This document shows positions 1-8,918 of a stretch of 64,000 nt of DNA, piece by piece. The DNA is from UBA964 sp037444685 (GTDB taxonomy: Bacteria > Pseudomonadota > Gammaproteobacteria > Steroidobacterales > Steroidobacteraceae). Numbering within the stretch: position 1 is the stretch's first letter; each line of letters starts with the position of its first letter. The translations under genes were made by a program, and so were the position numbers. The stretch covers positions 310,001-374,000 of the forward strand of contig JBBILX010000002.1 in assembly GCA_037444685.1 (NCBI GenBank), given 5' to 3'. The notes below the pieces were generated by a model, which was not told the DNA's origin, did no database searches, and saw only the letters and a program-made list of their open reading frames with translations.

Positions 1-1268
1 ACGAGGCCGAGCGCCGCGAGCAGGCGACGTGCGCGACGCCGCTCAAGCGGCGTGGCGGCGTCGGCGAGACCGAAACTGCCACGCAGTCCCGACACCACCA
101 CGTCGAGCGCCGTGATCGACGGAGGCTGCAGGCTGTGCTGGTGCGGCGCCACGCAGCCGGTGCGGCGCTGGAAGGCCTCGAGCGCGACGCCGGGCCCGAT
201 ACCGCGCCGGCGGATCCGCCCGCCCAAAGCGGCGGGCCAGTCACCCCAGATCGCGCGCAGCAGCGTCGTCTTGCCGGCTCCGTTCGGCCCGTGCACGACC
301 CAGCATTGCCCGGCATCGATCGTCAGGTCGATCTCGCGCAGCACCGGACGCCAGTCGACGAAGACGCTGACGCGCTCGAACGCAACCAGCGGTTCCTCTG
401 CCCGGCGCGCGCGCCGCGGCATCGGGCAGCACACGGTGGCATCGCCCGCCGCTCGCGGCGCGGCGCTCGCGGACCCGCGCTGCAGGCGCGGCCGCGGCAC
501 CGCCGATCGCCGGCTCCGGCGCAGCCGGCCCTGCGCGAGCCAGGCCCAGTGGGTCGCCGATGCCGGTGCCTCGTCGGGTCGATGCGTCGCCAGCACCCAG
601 GAAAGCCGCGCGCCGGGCCCTTCGAGCCAGCGCCGCAGTCGCTCGCGATGGGTTCGATCGAGACCGCCGAACAGCTCATCGAGCAGCAGCAGGCTGGGCG
701 CACCGGCCAGCGCGCGCGCGAGCAGCACGATCCGGCGCTCCCCGCAGGACAGCGTCAGGAACGGCCGGCGCGCAAGACGCTCGACGCCGAACTCGCGCAG
801 CAGCGCCGCGACGCGCCGGCGCTCGGCGCGCGTCGCGGGTCGCTCCGGAGTGTCGCTCTGCGTGCAGCCGGTGGCGATGATTGCGCTGACCGGGAAGTTC
901 CAGCCGTACCGCTCGTAGCGCTCCTGACGCTCGGGGCCGAGGTAGGCGATCCGCTCTGCGACCTCGAGCGGACGATCGAGCCAGCGCCCCGTCTCGCCGG
1001 CCGCGCTGTCGCGCAGCCGGTAGCGGCGCGGAGCCGTAGCTTGCCGTCGTTGCGCCGCGGGCGGATCCGGCCAGACGGCGCCGGCGATGAGCTTGAGCAG
1101 TTGCGTCTTGCCAGCGCCGTTGGCCCCGGTGAGGACCCAGCGCTGCCCGGGGCGCAATCGCCAGTCGAGCGCGCGCAGCACCGGACGACCACCGCGGTGC
1201 AGATCGAGGTGGCGCAGCCAGACCTCGACGCCGGAGCCCTGCTCCGTAGCCGCCGCGTCAGAGAGCAA
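1..1268 (-). CDS. ModF-like tandem ABC ATPase (3' end outside window)
   Basis: Two ABC ATPase domains lie in one chain with no membrane segment, as in ModF/PhrA-type proteins. The first domain (about residues 10-210) has Walker A GANGAGKT, signature LSCGER and Walker B LLLLDE. The second has Walker A GPNGAGKTT, and its C-terminal part is cut off by the window edge. No ATG or GTG lies at the 5' end; a TTG at 1268, inside the 3' end of the upstream MBL gene, is the best start, so the two genes are probably translationally coupled. ModF function is poorly defined; a molybdenum link is inferred from the family name and from the Moco and modBC genes in the window. The gap between the domains is rich in Ala and Arg. 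Confidence 0.75.
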   Translation of the reverse strand, partial: MLSDAAATEQGSGVEVWLRHLDLHRGGRPVLRALDWRLRPGQRWVLTGANGAGKTQLLKLIAGAVWPDPPAAQRRQATAPRRYRLRDSAAGETGRWLDRPLEVAERIAYLGPERQERYERYGWNFPVSAIIATGCTQSDTPERPATRAERRRVAALLREFGVERLARRPFLTLSCGERRIVLLARALAGAPSLLLLDELFGGLDRTHRERLRRWLEGPGARLSWVLATHRPDEAPASATHWAWLAQGRLRRSRRSAVPRPRLQRGSASAAPRAAGDATVCCPMPRRARRAEEPLVAFERVSVFVDWRPVLREIDLTIDAGQCWVVHGPNGAGKTTLLRAIWGDWPAALGGRIRRRGIGPGVALEAFQRRTGCVAPHQHSLQPPSITALDVVVSGLRGSFGLADAATPLERRRARRLLAALGL

Positions 1269-2091
1269 TCCAGCGCTCCCCGTCGCGCCCCGCCCGACCC
1301 TCGCGCTCGAGCTTGATCAGGTGCGCCTCGAGCGTGCGCATCGCGAGCCGATGCAGCGCTTCCGGCGTGTCGCGGTAGACGATCCGGACGAGCGCGGCGA
1401 GATCGGCCGGTGCGGCGGCCTGCAGCGCATCGCGCACGCGCCGCTCGCGCCGCAGTCGGTGCTCCACCAGCGACTCGATCACGACCCGGGGCTCGGCCAG
1501 CATGCGGCCGTGTCCCGGAGCGATCAGACGCAGCGGCAGGCCGCGCACGCGCTCGAGGGAATCGAGGTAGTCGCGCATGTCGCCATCCGGGGCGAGGATG
1601 ACCGGCGTCATGCCGTCGAGGATGTGATCGCCGGAGAACAGCAGGCCCTGGTCCTCGAGCAGGTAACAGACGTGGTTCGAGGCATGTCCAGGCGTGTCGA
1701 TCACGCGCAGCCGCTGGCCGTCGGGACCGAGACGCTCATCGCGCACCGGTACGCGATCGGGCCGGAAGCTCTGGTCCTGCCGGCCATCGGCCGGCCCGGG
1801 CCGACCGATCAGCGTCGCGCCGGTGAGCGCCGCGAGCCGCGCCGCCAGTGGCGAGTGATCGGGGTGCGTGTGGGTGACGAGTATGCAGCGCGGCATCGGG
1901 GCGGCGGCGAGCAGCGCGGCTGCGTGCCGCTCGTCATCGGGTCCGGGGTCGACGATGGCCCAGACCGGATCGCCGAGCAGGTAACTGTTGGTGCCGGGCC
2001 CCGTCATGGCCGATGCGTTCGGTGCGGTGAGGCGGCGGACGCCGGGCGCGACGCCGACGGCGACGCCCGGGGTGAACTCGGCGGGATCCAT
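1258..2091 (-). CDS. MBL-fold metallo-hydrolase (LACTB2-like)
   Basis: A 277-residue metallo-beta-lactamase-fold hydrolase. The metal motif HTHPDH lies at residues 74-79, followed by the further ligand motifs DTPGHAS, FSGDH and APGHG, so a binuclear zinc site looks complete. A C-terminal helical region (about 210-270) resembles the winged-helix tail of LACTB2-type members. The substrate cannot be told; relatives act on thioesters, lactones or RNA. It is divergent from the Lrp gene at 2166 with about 75 bases between them, and its 3' end overlaps the start of the ModF-like gene. Confidence 0.85.
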   Translation of the reverse strand: MDPAEFTPGVAVGVAPGVRRLTAPNASAMTGPGTNSYLLGDPVWAIVDPGPDDERHAAALLAAAPMPRCILVTHTHPDHSPLAARLAALTGATLIGRPGPADGRQDQSFRPDRVPVRDERLGPDGQRLRVIDTPGHASNHVCYLLEDQGLLFSGDHILDGMTPVILAPDGDMRDYLDSLERVRGLPLRLIAPGHGRMLAEPRVVIESLVEHRLRRERRVRDALQAAAPADLAALVRIVYRDTPEALHRLAMRTLEAHLIKLEREGRAGRDGERWIAL

Positions 2092-2165
2092 GCGGTGCGC
2101 AGTGTAGAACCTCGCCCCCCGACGCGCACCGGGCGCGCGGCACGGGCTCGTCGTATAGTCGCGCC

Positions 2166-2636
2166 ATGCGCCTCGACCGTACCGATCAACGCATCCTCGA
2201 GACCCTTCAGCGCGACGGCCGCATCAGCCATGTCGAACTCGCGCAACTGATCGGGCTGACGCCGACGCCGGTCGCGCGGCGGGTGCGCGAGCTCGAGGCC
2301 GCCGGCATCATCCAGGGCTACGCCGCGCTGGTCGACCCGCGCAAGCTCGGGCAGGCCGTGCAGGCCTTCGTGCAGGTCCGTCTCGAGCAGCACAGCGACG
2401 AGGTCGCCGAGCGCTTCCGCCGCGCGTTCCACGACCGCCCCGAGGTGATCGCCTGCTACGCGATGACCGGCGACATGGATTTCCTGCTGCACGTCATCGT
2501 CCGCGACATGGACGCGCTCTCCGACTTCACCCTGCGGCGTCTGCTGCGCATGCCGGGCGTCCGGGACGTGCGCTCGAGCCTCGTGCTCGAGACGATCAAA
2601 CGCAGCGTACAGATCCCGCTCGGTGACCCGGCATGA
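2166..2636 (+). CDS. Lrp/AsnC family transcriptional regulator
   Basis: A 156-residue feast/famine regulator. The N-terminal winged helix-turn-helix spans about residues 1-60 and includes the typical opening LDRTDQRILETLQRDGRIS. The C-terminal RAM ligand-binding domain spans about 65-150. Such proteins form octamers that bind amino acids or related metabolites. It overlaps the following VOC gene by ATGA, and an NmrA-like gene follows, so it probably controls this short operon and perhaps the divergent MBL gene. The effector is unknown. Confidence 0.93.
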   Translation: MRLDRTDQRILETLQRDGRISHVELAQLIGLTPTPVARRVRELEAAGIIQGYAALVDPRKLGQAVQAFVQVRLEQHSDEVAERFRRAFHDRPEVIACYAMTGDMDFLLHVIVRDMDALSDFTLRRLLRMPGVRDVRSSLVLETIKRSVQIPLGDPA

Positions 2637-3160
2637 TTCCGGGCCGGCGCGAACTGCTGCAGCAGGCATGGGTCGTCGACGACCTCGAGGCTGCCGCGCG
2701 ACGCTTCTCGGCCACCCTCGGCATCGGGCCGTTCTTCACGAGTGACTACCGCGCCGGGTTCTTCACCGATGTCGAGTACCGCGGCCGCCCCGGGACGCTG
2801 CAGATGCGCACCGCGATCAGCTACGCGGGCGCCGTGCAGATCGAGCTCGTGCAGCCGACGACGACTGAACCGACCTGCTACCGCGACAGCGTGCCGGCCG
2901 GGCGCGACGGCTTCCACCACCTGTGCTTCTGGAGTCACGACCTCGAGCGGGACATCGCCGACTATGTCGCACACGGCTGCCCGATCGCCAACCGCGGTCG
3001 CGTACGCAAGGGACCGGGGTTCGCCTACCTCGACGCGACCGCCAGCCTCGGCTGCATGATCGAACTGCTCGAGTACTCGCCCGGCCTCGCCGCGCTGTTC
3101 GACGGCTGGCGCGACCACTGCGCACGCTGGGACGGCGTCGAGCTGTTCGTGCGCCGCTGA
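2633..3160 (+). CDS. VOC (glyoxalase/bleomycin-resistance fold) family protein
   Basis: A 175-residue protein with two betaalphabetabetabeta halves of the vicinal oxygen chelate fold. It opens with a WVVDDLEAAARRFSATLGIGPFF pattern typical of methylmalonyl-CoA epimerase or glyoxalase-like VOC proteins. Candidate metal ligands include the histidine pair in FHHLCFW and the Glu in MIELLEYSP. It shares a 4-base overlap with the Lrp gene and is followed by an NmrA-type oxidoreductase, suggesting a small catabolic unit. The substrate is not identifiable. Confidence 0.85.
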   Translation: MIPGRRELLQQAWVVDDLEAAARRFSATLGIGPFFTSDYRAGFFTDVEYRGRPGTLQMRTAISYAGAVQIELVQPTTTEPTCYRDSVPAGRDGFHHLCFWSHDLERDIADYVAHGCPIANRGRVRKGPGFAYLDATASLGCMIELLEYSPGLAALFDGWRDHCARWDGVELFVRR

Positions 3161-3170
3161 GAGCGCAACG

Positions 3171-4076
3171 ATGCGTGCGCTGATACTCGGCGCCACCGGC
3201 GATCAGGGGCAGGCGCAGGTGGGCGCAGCACGGGCCGCTGGCCACGCGGTCGTCGCGGCGGTGCGCGACGCCGCTCGCGCCCGCCGTCGTCTCGGCCCCG
3301 AGGTCGAGCTTCGGACGCTCGACCTCGACATGCCGGCGAGCGTGGTGCCGGCGCTGCGCGGGATCGACGTGCTGTTCGCCAACTTCGCCTCGAGCTCGTT
3401 CCAGGACGGCGAGCGCCTGCTGCGTCAGGCCGCGGCGGTCGCCTGCGGGGCGCGCGCTGCGGGAGTCGGCCTCGTGCTGCTCAACACGTCGATGCCGTTG
3501 CGCGAACGGCCGATCGGCCATCCGGCGCATGACATCCGGCTGACCATGGTCGAGGCCTTCCTCGCTGCGGCCGTGCCGCTCGTCGTCTTCAACCCGGTGG
3601 TCTTCATGGGCAACCTGCTGCGCTGGGCGCGGCCGGCGATCGTCGAGCGCGGGCTGTTCGAGTATCCGCACGCGGCGGATCTCGAGGTCTCCTGGGTCTG
3701 TCAGGAGGACCTCGCGAGCCTGATGGTGGCGGCCGCGGCGCGGCCGGAACTTGCGGGTCGCCGCTACGCGGTGGGTGGGCCCGAAGCGCTGCGCGGAGGC
3801 GAGGTCGCGCAGCGCCTGACCGAGGCGCTCGGCCGACCGATCCGCTTCGTCAGCCAGAGCATCGAGGACTTCTGCGCCGCGATGGCGCCGCAAGTGGCGG
3901 GCATGGAGGCCGCGAGCCGCGCACGCAAGCTCGCCGAGCTCGGCCGGATCTACCGCTGGTACAACGAGTCACCCGAGCGACCGTTTCGCGTCGACATGTC
4001 GGCGACGCTGGCGGACCTGCCCGTGCGACTGACGACGCTGAGCGCCTGGGCCCGTCGGCAACAATGGGTGCGCTGA
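3171..4076 (+). CDS. NmrA-like NAD(P)-binding protein
   Basis: A 301-residue atypical short-chain dehydrogenase. The nucleotide-binding loop GATGDQG starts at residue 8, and the Rossmann part covers the N-terminal half. The rest matches NmrA/HSCARG-type proteins that act as reductases or redox sensors; no clear catalytic YxxxK is apparent. It lies 10 bases after the VOC gene in the same direction and is the last gene before the convergent methyltransferase. Confidence 0.85.
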   Translation: MRALILGATGDQGQAQVGAARAAGHAVVAAVRDAARARRRLGPEVELRTLDLDMPASVVPALRGIDVLFANFASSSFQDGERLLRQAAAVACGARAAGVGLVLLNTSMPLRERPIGHPAHDIRLTMVEAFLAAAVPLVVFNPVVFMGNLLRWARPAIVERGLFEYPHAADLEVSWVCQEDLASLMVAAAARPELAGRRYAVGGPEALRGGEVAQRLTEALGRPIRFVSQSIEDFCAAMAPQVAGMEAASRARKLAELGRIYRWYNESPERPFRVDMSATLADLPVRLTTLSAWARRQQWVR

Positions 4077-4097
4077 TACGCACCCTCGCAGCGCCGC

Positions 4098-5252
4098 TCA
4101 GACGCGCGCGCCGAAAATGTACGAGAAGTTGCCGCCGGCGCGCCCACGATGCTCCGCGAAGACCCGGCTCGGCTCGAAGCCGGCCGCGATCATCTGCTCG
4201 CGCATGTCGCACTCGGCGAAACCAGTCCAGAACGGCTCGCCGTTCCAGCGCACCTGCCAGTCGTTCATGACCTGATCGGCGAGCCCGAGACGGATCGTCT
4301 GCGTCGCGACGTCGAGATGCAGCATCGCGCCGCCGGGGCGCAGCACGCGCCGGCACTCGCGCAGGATCTGCGGCAGACGGCCCGCATGGGTCTCGTGGAA
4401 CAGCAGGTGCGAGATGACGAGGTCGAAATGCGCGTCGGGGAAGCCCGTGGCGGCGGCATCGCGCTGATGGAAATGGATGGCGACGCCGCGTTCCTCGGCG
4501 AGCAGATGCGCGAGGCGCAGCAGTCCGGCCGCCACGTCGACACCGTGATACTCGGCCTGTGGGTATTCGAGCGCGACCGCTAGCGCATGCACGCCGATGC
4601 CGCAGCCGAGGTCGAGGATGCGGCGCGGGGCCAGATCGGGGAATTTCTCGGCCACCCACTTCGCGAGCAGGCGACCGCGCGCGTCGCCGCCCGCCTCCGT
4701 GTTGCCCTTGCCCGGCGCGTAGATCATCGACGCGCCGAGATAACGCAGGCCCGGCGACACGTCCGGGTCGGCGCCTCCGACGTAGCCGCCTGGCTGTCGA
4801 TGGATCTCGGTGTTGCCGATCGGCGGCGGTATCGACAGGGTGGGGTCGAGCTCGAGCGAGCCGCCGGCTCGGGGAACGGCCGCGCGCAGGGCGCGGTAGC
4901 GTCGCTCGGCCTCGGCCTCGAGCCGCTGCGTCGTCGCCTCGATCGCCTGCCACATCAGGCTCTGACTGGCATGGGTCAACGCCGCCCATTGCCTGAAACT
5001 GTCCGTGCGGGCGAGCTCGGTCTCGACCTGCTCGCGCCGCTGCGGATCCGAGCCGAGGCGCGCACGGACCGCCGGCTCGATCGCGTGCTCGTACTCGTCG
5101 CGCACTCGCTGCTGGACCGTTCCGTTGACGAGCAGCTTGACGCCGAGCACGAAGTCCTGCCGCGACCGCTCAGTGGTGTTCGGCAGGTAGATGGTCTGGC
5201 TTGAGCGCGCCCGGGGCATGGAAGACAGAGCCTGAGGCATCGAGGTCGTCAT
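4098..5252 (-). CDS. Class I SAM-dependent methyltransferase with helical N-terminal domain (paralogue 1)
   Basis: A 384-residue protein. The C-terminal half is a Rossmann methyltransferase with SAM motif DLGCG at residues 214-218. Residues 1-140 form a helix-rich domain unlike common methyltransferases. Two blocks are nearly identical to the protein at 58344-59489: EIHRQPGGY (149-157) just before the SAM domain, and NDWQVR...NGEPFWTGFA near the C terminus. The substrate is unknown; the extra domain suggests a macromolecular or lipid substrate or a dedicated partner. It converges on the NmrA-like gene. Confidence 0.8.
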   Translation of the reverse strand: MTTSMPQALSSMPRARSSQTIYLPNTTERSRQDFVLGVKLLVNGTVQQRVRDEYEHAIEPAVRARLGSDPQRREQVETELARTDSFRQWAALTHASQSLMWQAIEATTQRLEAEAERRYRALRAAVPRAGGSLELDPTLSIPPPIGNTEIHRQPGGYVGGADPDVSPGLRYLGASMIYAPGKGNTEAGGDARGRLLAKWVAEKFPDLAPRRILDLGCGIGVHALAVALEYPQAEYHGVDVAAGLLRLAHLLAEERGVAIHFHQRDAAATGFPDAHFDLVISHLLFHETHAGRLPQILRECRRVLRPGGAMLHLDVATQTIRLGLADQVMNDWQVRWNGEPFWTGFAECDMREQMIAAGFEPSRVFAEHRGRAGGNFSYIFGARV

Positions 5253-5276
5253 CGTGGCAGTTCCTCCAGCAAACCT

Positions 5277-6920
5277 TCAGCGCGGCGGCACGGACATGTA
5301 CCAGCTCGGATACAGGCCGCGCGGATTGTCGATGAAACCGGTGGTCCGCGCCGAGACGAGCCGCCGTCCGACGAGATAATAGACCGGCGCGACCGGCTGG
5401 TCGGCGAGGGCCAGCGCCTCGGCCTCGCGGAGCAGCGCTGCGCGCCGGCCGAGATCGATCTCCGCCGAGGCGCGCTCGAGCAGGGCATCGAACCGCGGGT
5501 TGCGGTAGCGCGCCGAATTCATCGCCACGGTCGAGCCCGTCGACAGCAGTCGCTCGAGGAAAGCGTACGGATCGCTGAATCCGGCGAGCCAGACGAAGCG
5601 GGCCGCGTCGAAGTCTCCGCTCGCAACGTCCGCGACCAAGGACTTCGTCTCCTTCTGGTTGAGCTCGCCCTGCACGCCGATCTGGCGCCAGAGCGTGACG
5701 ATCGCGACGGCAACCTTGCGATTGAGCTCGCTGCTCGGGAAGGCCAGCCGGATGCGCAACGGCCTGTCCGGCCCGTAGCCCGCCTCGCCCAGCAGCGCCC
5801 GGGCGCGCTCGAGCCGCTCGGCGAGCGGCCAGGCCGCGAAATCGGCCTGTGCGCCGCGATCGTAGTTCAGCACGCCGGGGGGCACGTATCCGTAGGCCTC
5901 GACGCCTGCCATGCCGACGATGTTGCGCGCGATGGACTCGCGATCGATGGCCATCGACAGCGCGCGGCGCACACGGACGTCCGCAGTCGCACCCCGCGCG
6001 GTGTTGAAGACCATCACCTCATTGGAGATCCCGCGACCGAGCTTGAGCGCATCGCCGAACTGCTCGCGCGCCCACTGCTGACGCTCCGGCGGCACGACCA
6101 TCACGAGGTCGAGGTTGCCGGACTGGAAACGGCGCACGTTGGTGACGGGGTTGTCGCCGGGATAGTGCATCACCGCATCGAGGCGAACCCGGTCGGCCGC
6201 GAAAAAGCGCTGATTCTTGCGCAGCCGTACGTAAGAGTTCGGCACCCAGCGATCGAGTACGAAGGGACCATTGCCAACGAAGTTCGCCGGTCTGATCCAC
6301 GCCGAGCCATGTTTCTCGATCGCGTGGCGCGGGGCCGGCAGCCCCGTCGCGGCGATGACATCGGTGAAATAGGGGGTCGGTCCCTCCAGATCGATAACGA
6401 CCGTGCGCGGATCGGGCGCGGCGACGCCGAGCGCGGTCGGCGGCAAGCGCCCGGCCGCGACTTCGCGGGCATGACGGATCGGATACAGCCTCGAGGCAAA
6501 CGCGAAGGCGGTCCGCGGATCGAGGGCCCGCTGCAGGGACCAGACGAAATCGACTGCGGTCAGCGGCACCCCGTCGGACCAGCGCAGATCCGGTCGCAGC
6601 CGGAAGGTGTAGCGGCGCCCGTCGGCGCTGACCGTCCAGGACTCGGCGCTGCCGGGCACAGGCCGACCGCGCATGTCGGGCGTCGTCAGACCCATGAACA
6701 GGTCGAGTATGACGAGCTGCTCGCCCGGGAAGGAGAAGCGGTGCGGATCGACCGTCGACGGATCGTCGGTGCCGGTGCGGTGGAAGACACGCTCGGCGGC
6801 CGCGGCCGTGGCGGTGCAGGCCACGAGCAGCGGCAGCGCGGTGGTGACGACGAACAGCGCGCTGCGCGGCGCTCCGCTCGGGCGACCGCGCGTCTCCGGA
6901 CGGCGATGTGCGTGATGCAT
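5277..6920 (-). CDS. Peptide/oligopeptide ABC transporter substrate-binding protein (SBP family 5)
   Basis: A 547-residue periplasmic solute-binding protein of the OppA/DppA class. The N terminus carries a long Arg/His-rich n-region, a hydrophobic core and a possible lipobox (LLVAC). The body has family-5 features such as the SAESW and LRWSDGVPLTAVDFV segments and the C-terminal WYMSVPPR. No permease or ATPase genes are adjacent, so it is an orphan binding protein. It begins only 31 bases after the 3' end of the co-directional tRNA-Arg, with AGGGA about 9 bases before the ATG. Confidence 0.9.
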   Translation of the reverse strand: MHHAHRRPETRGRPSGAPRSALFVVTTALPLLVACTATAAAAERVFHRTGTDDPSTVDPHRFSFPGEQLVILDLFMGLTTPDMRGRPVPGSAESWTVSADGRRYTFRLRPDLRWSDGVPLTAVDFVWSLQRALDPRTAFAFASRLYPIRHAREVAAGRLPPTALGVAAPDPRTVVIDLEGPTPYFTDVIAATGLPAPRHAIEKHGSAWIRPANFVGNGPFVLDRWVPNSYVRLRKNQRFFAADRVRLDAVMHYPGDNPVTNVRRFQSGNLDLVMVVPPERQQWAREQFGDALKLGRGISNEVMVFNTARGATADVRVRRALSMAIDRESIARNIVGMAGVEAYGYVPPGVLNYDRGAQADFAAWPLAERLERARALLGEAGYGPDRPLRIRLAFPSSELNRKVAVAIVTLWRQIGVQGELNQKETKSLVADVASGDFDAARFVWLAGFSDPYAFLERLLSTGSTVAMNSARYRNPRFDALLERASAEIDLGRRAALLREAEALALADQPVAPVYYLVGRRLVSARTTGFIDNPRGLYPSWYMSVPPR

Positions 6921-6951
6921 GGCTGCGTCCCTGCCAGCGCTGAGGTTCCGA

Positions 6952-7028
6952 TGGCGCGCCCGGAGAGATTCGAACTCCCGACCCTCAGGTTCGAAGCCTG
7001 ATGCTCTATCCGACTGAGCTACGGGCGC
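6952..7028 (-). tRNA. tRNA-Arg (anticodon TCG)
   Basis: Read on the minus strand, the sequence folds as a complete cloverleaf. The acceptor arms are GCGCCCG and CGGGCGC, the D arm is AGCTCAGTCGGATAGAGC, the anticodon stem is TCAGG/CCTGA with loop CTTCGAA, and the T loop is TTCGAAT. The anticodon TCG reads CGA arginine codons. CCA is encoded at 6954-6952. The peptide-binding protein gene begins 31 bases downstream on the same strand. Confidence 0.97.
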
Positions 7029-7242
7029 TGCCCGTCGAAGTCTAGCAGCAGCAGACCGTGGCGCTCCCGACGGTCGACGGGCGCCGCGAGCCGACGCCGG
7101 TGGCCGTGGCGGGCGCCTGCTCTTAATATAGGCGTTGCAGTCGGCGCCGGCCGGAGGCGATCGGGGGGCAAGTTCAGCACCGATTCAGGCTTCCGGGTCA
7201 GAATCGCCTGCATTGCCGCGTCCGCCACCGAAGGATTGCCAC

Positions 7243-7611
7243 ATGAAAGTCCTGAGCGCCCTCCTGCTGACCGCCGCCTCCACCCTGACGGTCGCCCATG
7301 CCGAATGCCGGATGCCCAAGGCACCCGAGACCATCCCCGACGGCAGCCTCGCCAAACTCGAGGAGATGCTCGCGGCCCAGAAGGCGGTCAAACAGTTCGA
7401 TGTCGACGTCGGCGCCTATCAGACCTGCCTCGAGAACGAGCATAACGAGGCCATGGCCCGCGAGGGTGACAGACTCAGCGAGGAACAGAAGAAGGAGCGC
7501 ATGCGCATCCTCCAGCAGAAGCAGAATGCGGCCGCCGAGGAGGCGCAAGCGCTCGCCGACCGGTTCAACGAGCAGGTCAGGGTCTACCGCGAGAAGAACA
7601 AGAAGCAGTAG
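7243..7611 (+). CDS. Small exported coiled-coil protein, unknown function
   Basis: A 122-residue protein with a clean signal peptide (MKVLSALLLTAASTLTVAHA, cleavage after residue 20). The mature part is a charged, Glu/Lys/Gln-rich helix likely to form a coiled coil (about 65-120), with two cysteines, near the mature N terminus and in YQTCLEN, that could form a disulfide. The ATG at 7243 has AAGGA about 8 bases upstream. It precedes moeA by 76 bases; a role with it cannot be argued. I do not recognise a family. Confidence 0.8.
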   Translation: MKVLSALLLTAASTLTVAHAECRMPKAPETIPDGSLAKLEEMLAAQKAVKQFDVDVGAYQTCLENEHNEAMAREGDRLSEEQKKERMRILQQKQNAAAEEAQALADRFNEQVRVYREKNKKQ

Positions 7612-7687
7612 GTCCGCTTCGCGCGGGGGCGATCGCGCCCCTCGCTGCGGGCGCTGCCACCGGCGCGTGAGCGGCTACACTCACGCC

Positions 7688-8908
7688 ATGATCACGCCTG
7701 CCGAGGCCGACGCGCTGATCCGCCAGCACGTCACCTGCCTGCCGATCGAATCGTTACCGCTCGCGCAATGCGCGGGCGCGGTGTTGCGCGAGAACATCTA
7801 TGCCGAGCGCGACCAACCTCCTTTCGATCGGGTCGCGATGGACGGGATCGCGCTCGACTCGACGAGCTGGCAGCCGGGGCGCCCGCTGCGCGTCCAGGGC
7901 ATGCAGGCAGCCGGACAGGCCCCGCTTGCGCTGCAGGGTCCCTCGGCCTCCCCGTCGGGGCCGCTCGCTCACTGCATCGAGATCATGACGGGTGCGAGCC
8001 TGCCGGCCGGCTGCGACGCCGTCGTGCCGATCGAGCAGGTGCGCATCGAAGCGGGCACCGCGAGCCTTGCGGAGACGGTCCACCCCGCGCCCGGCCTGAA
8101 CGTGCATCGTCGCGGCAGCGACTCCCGTCAGGGGGATCTGCTGCTCGATGCGGGGGTGCGGCTCGGAGCGCCCGAGATCGCGATCGCCGCCGGCGCCGGC
8201 ATGGCGCGCATCCGCGTCAGTGCCCAGCCGCGCGTAATCGTCATCTCGACCGGCGACGAGCTCGTCGAACCCGGCGATCCGATCGAGCCGCACCAGATCC
8301 GCCGCTCGAACGCCTATGCCGTCATGGCGAGCCTGCGCGGCCACGGCTACCAGCGCGTCTCGGACGACCATCTCGACGACGATGCATCGCAGCTGCGCGA
8401 GCGCCTGCACCTGCACCTCAGCACCCACGACGTGCTGATCCTCTCGGGCGGCGTTTCGATGGGCAAGCTCGACCTCGTACCGCAGGTGCTGGCCGAACTC
8501 GGTGTGCAGCGCGTCTTCCACAAGATCGCGCAACGGCCCGGCAAGCCGATGTGGTTCGGGATCGCGGCGAATGGCGCTGCCGTGTTCGCGCTGCCCGGCA
8601 ACCCGGTCTCGACGCTGGTCTGCCTCGCACGGTACGTGTTGCCCGCCCTGCACGGGGCAATGGGCGGCCGCGAAGCGCCGCCGCGGCGGATTGCGCTCGC
8701 GGCGCCGATCGAGGTCAAACCAGCATTGGCCTTCTTCATGCCGGTTCGAATCTCGATCGACGACTGGGGACGACCCTGGGCCGAGCCGAAACCGACGCAC
8801 GGCTCGGGCGACTTCGTCTCACTGGCCGGCACCGATGGTTTCGTCGAACTGCCGCCGGGTCCCCATACTTTTCCGAAGGGTTTCGTCACGAACTGGTACC
8901 GTTGGTGA
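7688..8908 (+). CDS. moeA: Molybdopterin molybdotransferase MoeA
   Basis: A 406-residue MoeA. It inserts molybdate into adenylylated molybdopterin. Visible hallmarks are DRVAMDGIAL near the N terminus, the active-site SGGVSMGKLDLV, PGKPMWFG and PGNPVS, followed by the C-terminal beta-barrel domain. Length matches the family (about 400-410). The ATG at 7688 is the first reasonable start. It opens a five-gene Moco operon, with moaA starting 10 bases after its stop. Confidence 0.97.
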   Translation: MITPAEADALIRQHVTCLPIESLPLAQCAGAVLRENIYAERDQPPFDRVAMDGIALDSTSWQPGRPLRVQGMQAAGQAPLALQGPSASPSGPLAHCIEIMTGASLPAGCDAVVPIEQVRIEAGTASLAETVHPAPGLNVHRRGSDSRQGDLLLDAGVRLGAPEIAIAAGAGMARIRVSAQPRVIVISTGDELVEPGDPIEPHQIRRSNAYAVMASLRGHGYQRVSDDHLDDDASQLRERLHLHLSTHDVLILSGGVSMGKLDLVPQVLAELGVQRVFHKIAQRPGKPMWFGIAANGAAVFALPGNPVSTLVCLARYVLPALHGAMGGREAPPRRIALAAPIEVKPALAFFMPVRISIDDWGRPWAEPKPTHGSGDFVSLAGTDGFVELPPGPHTFPKGFVTNWYRW

Positions 8909-8918
8909 AGGTGCACGA

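Noticed and set aside
135..1316. Plus-strand frame of 393 codons at the left edge
   Set aside because: Antisense to the tandem ATPase with clear Walker motifs.
7123..7132. TTAATATA as promoter of the small exported protein or of tRNA-Arg
   Set aside because: No acceptable -35 partner on either strand, so not listed as a feature.
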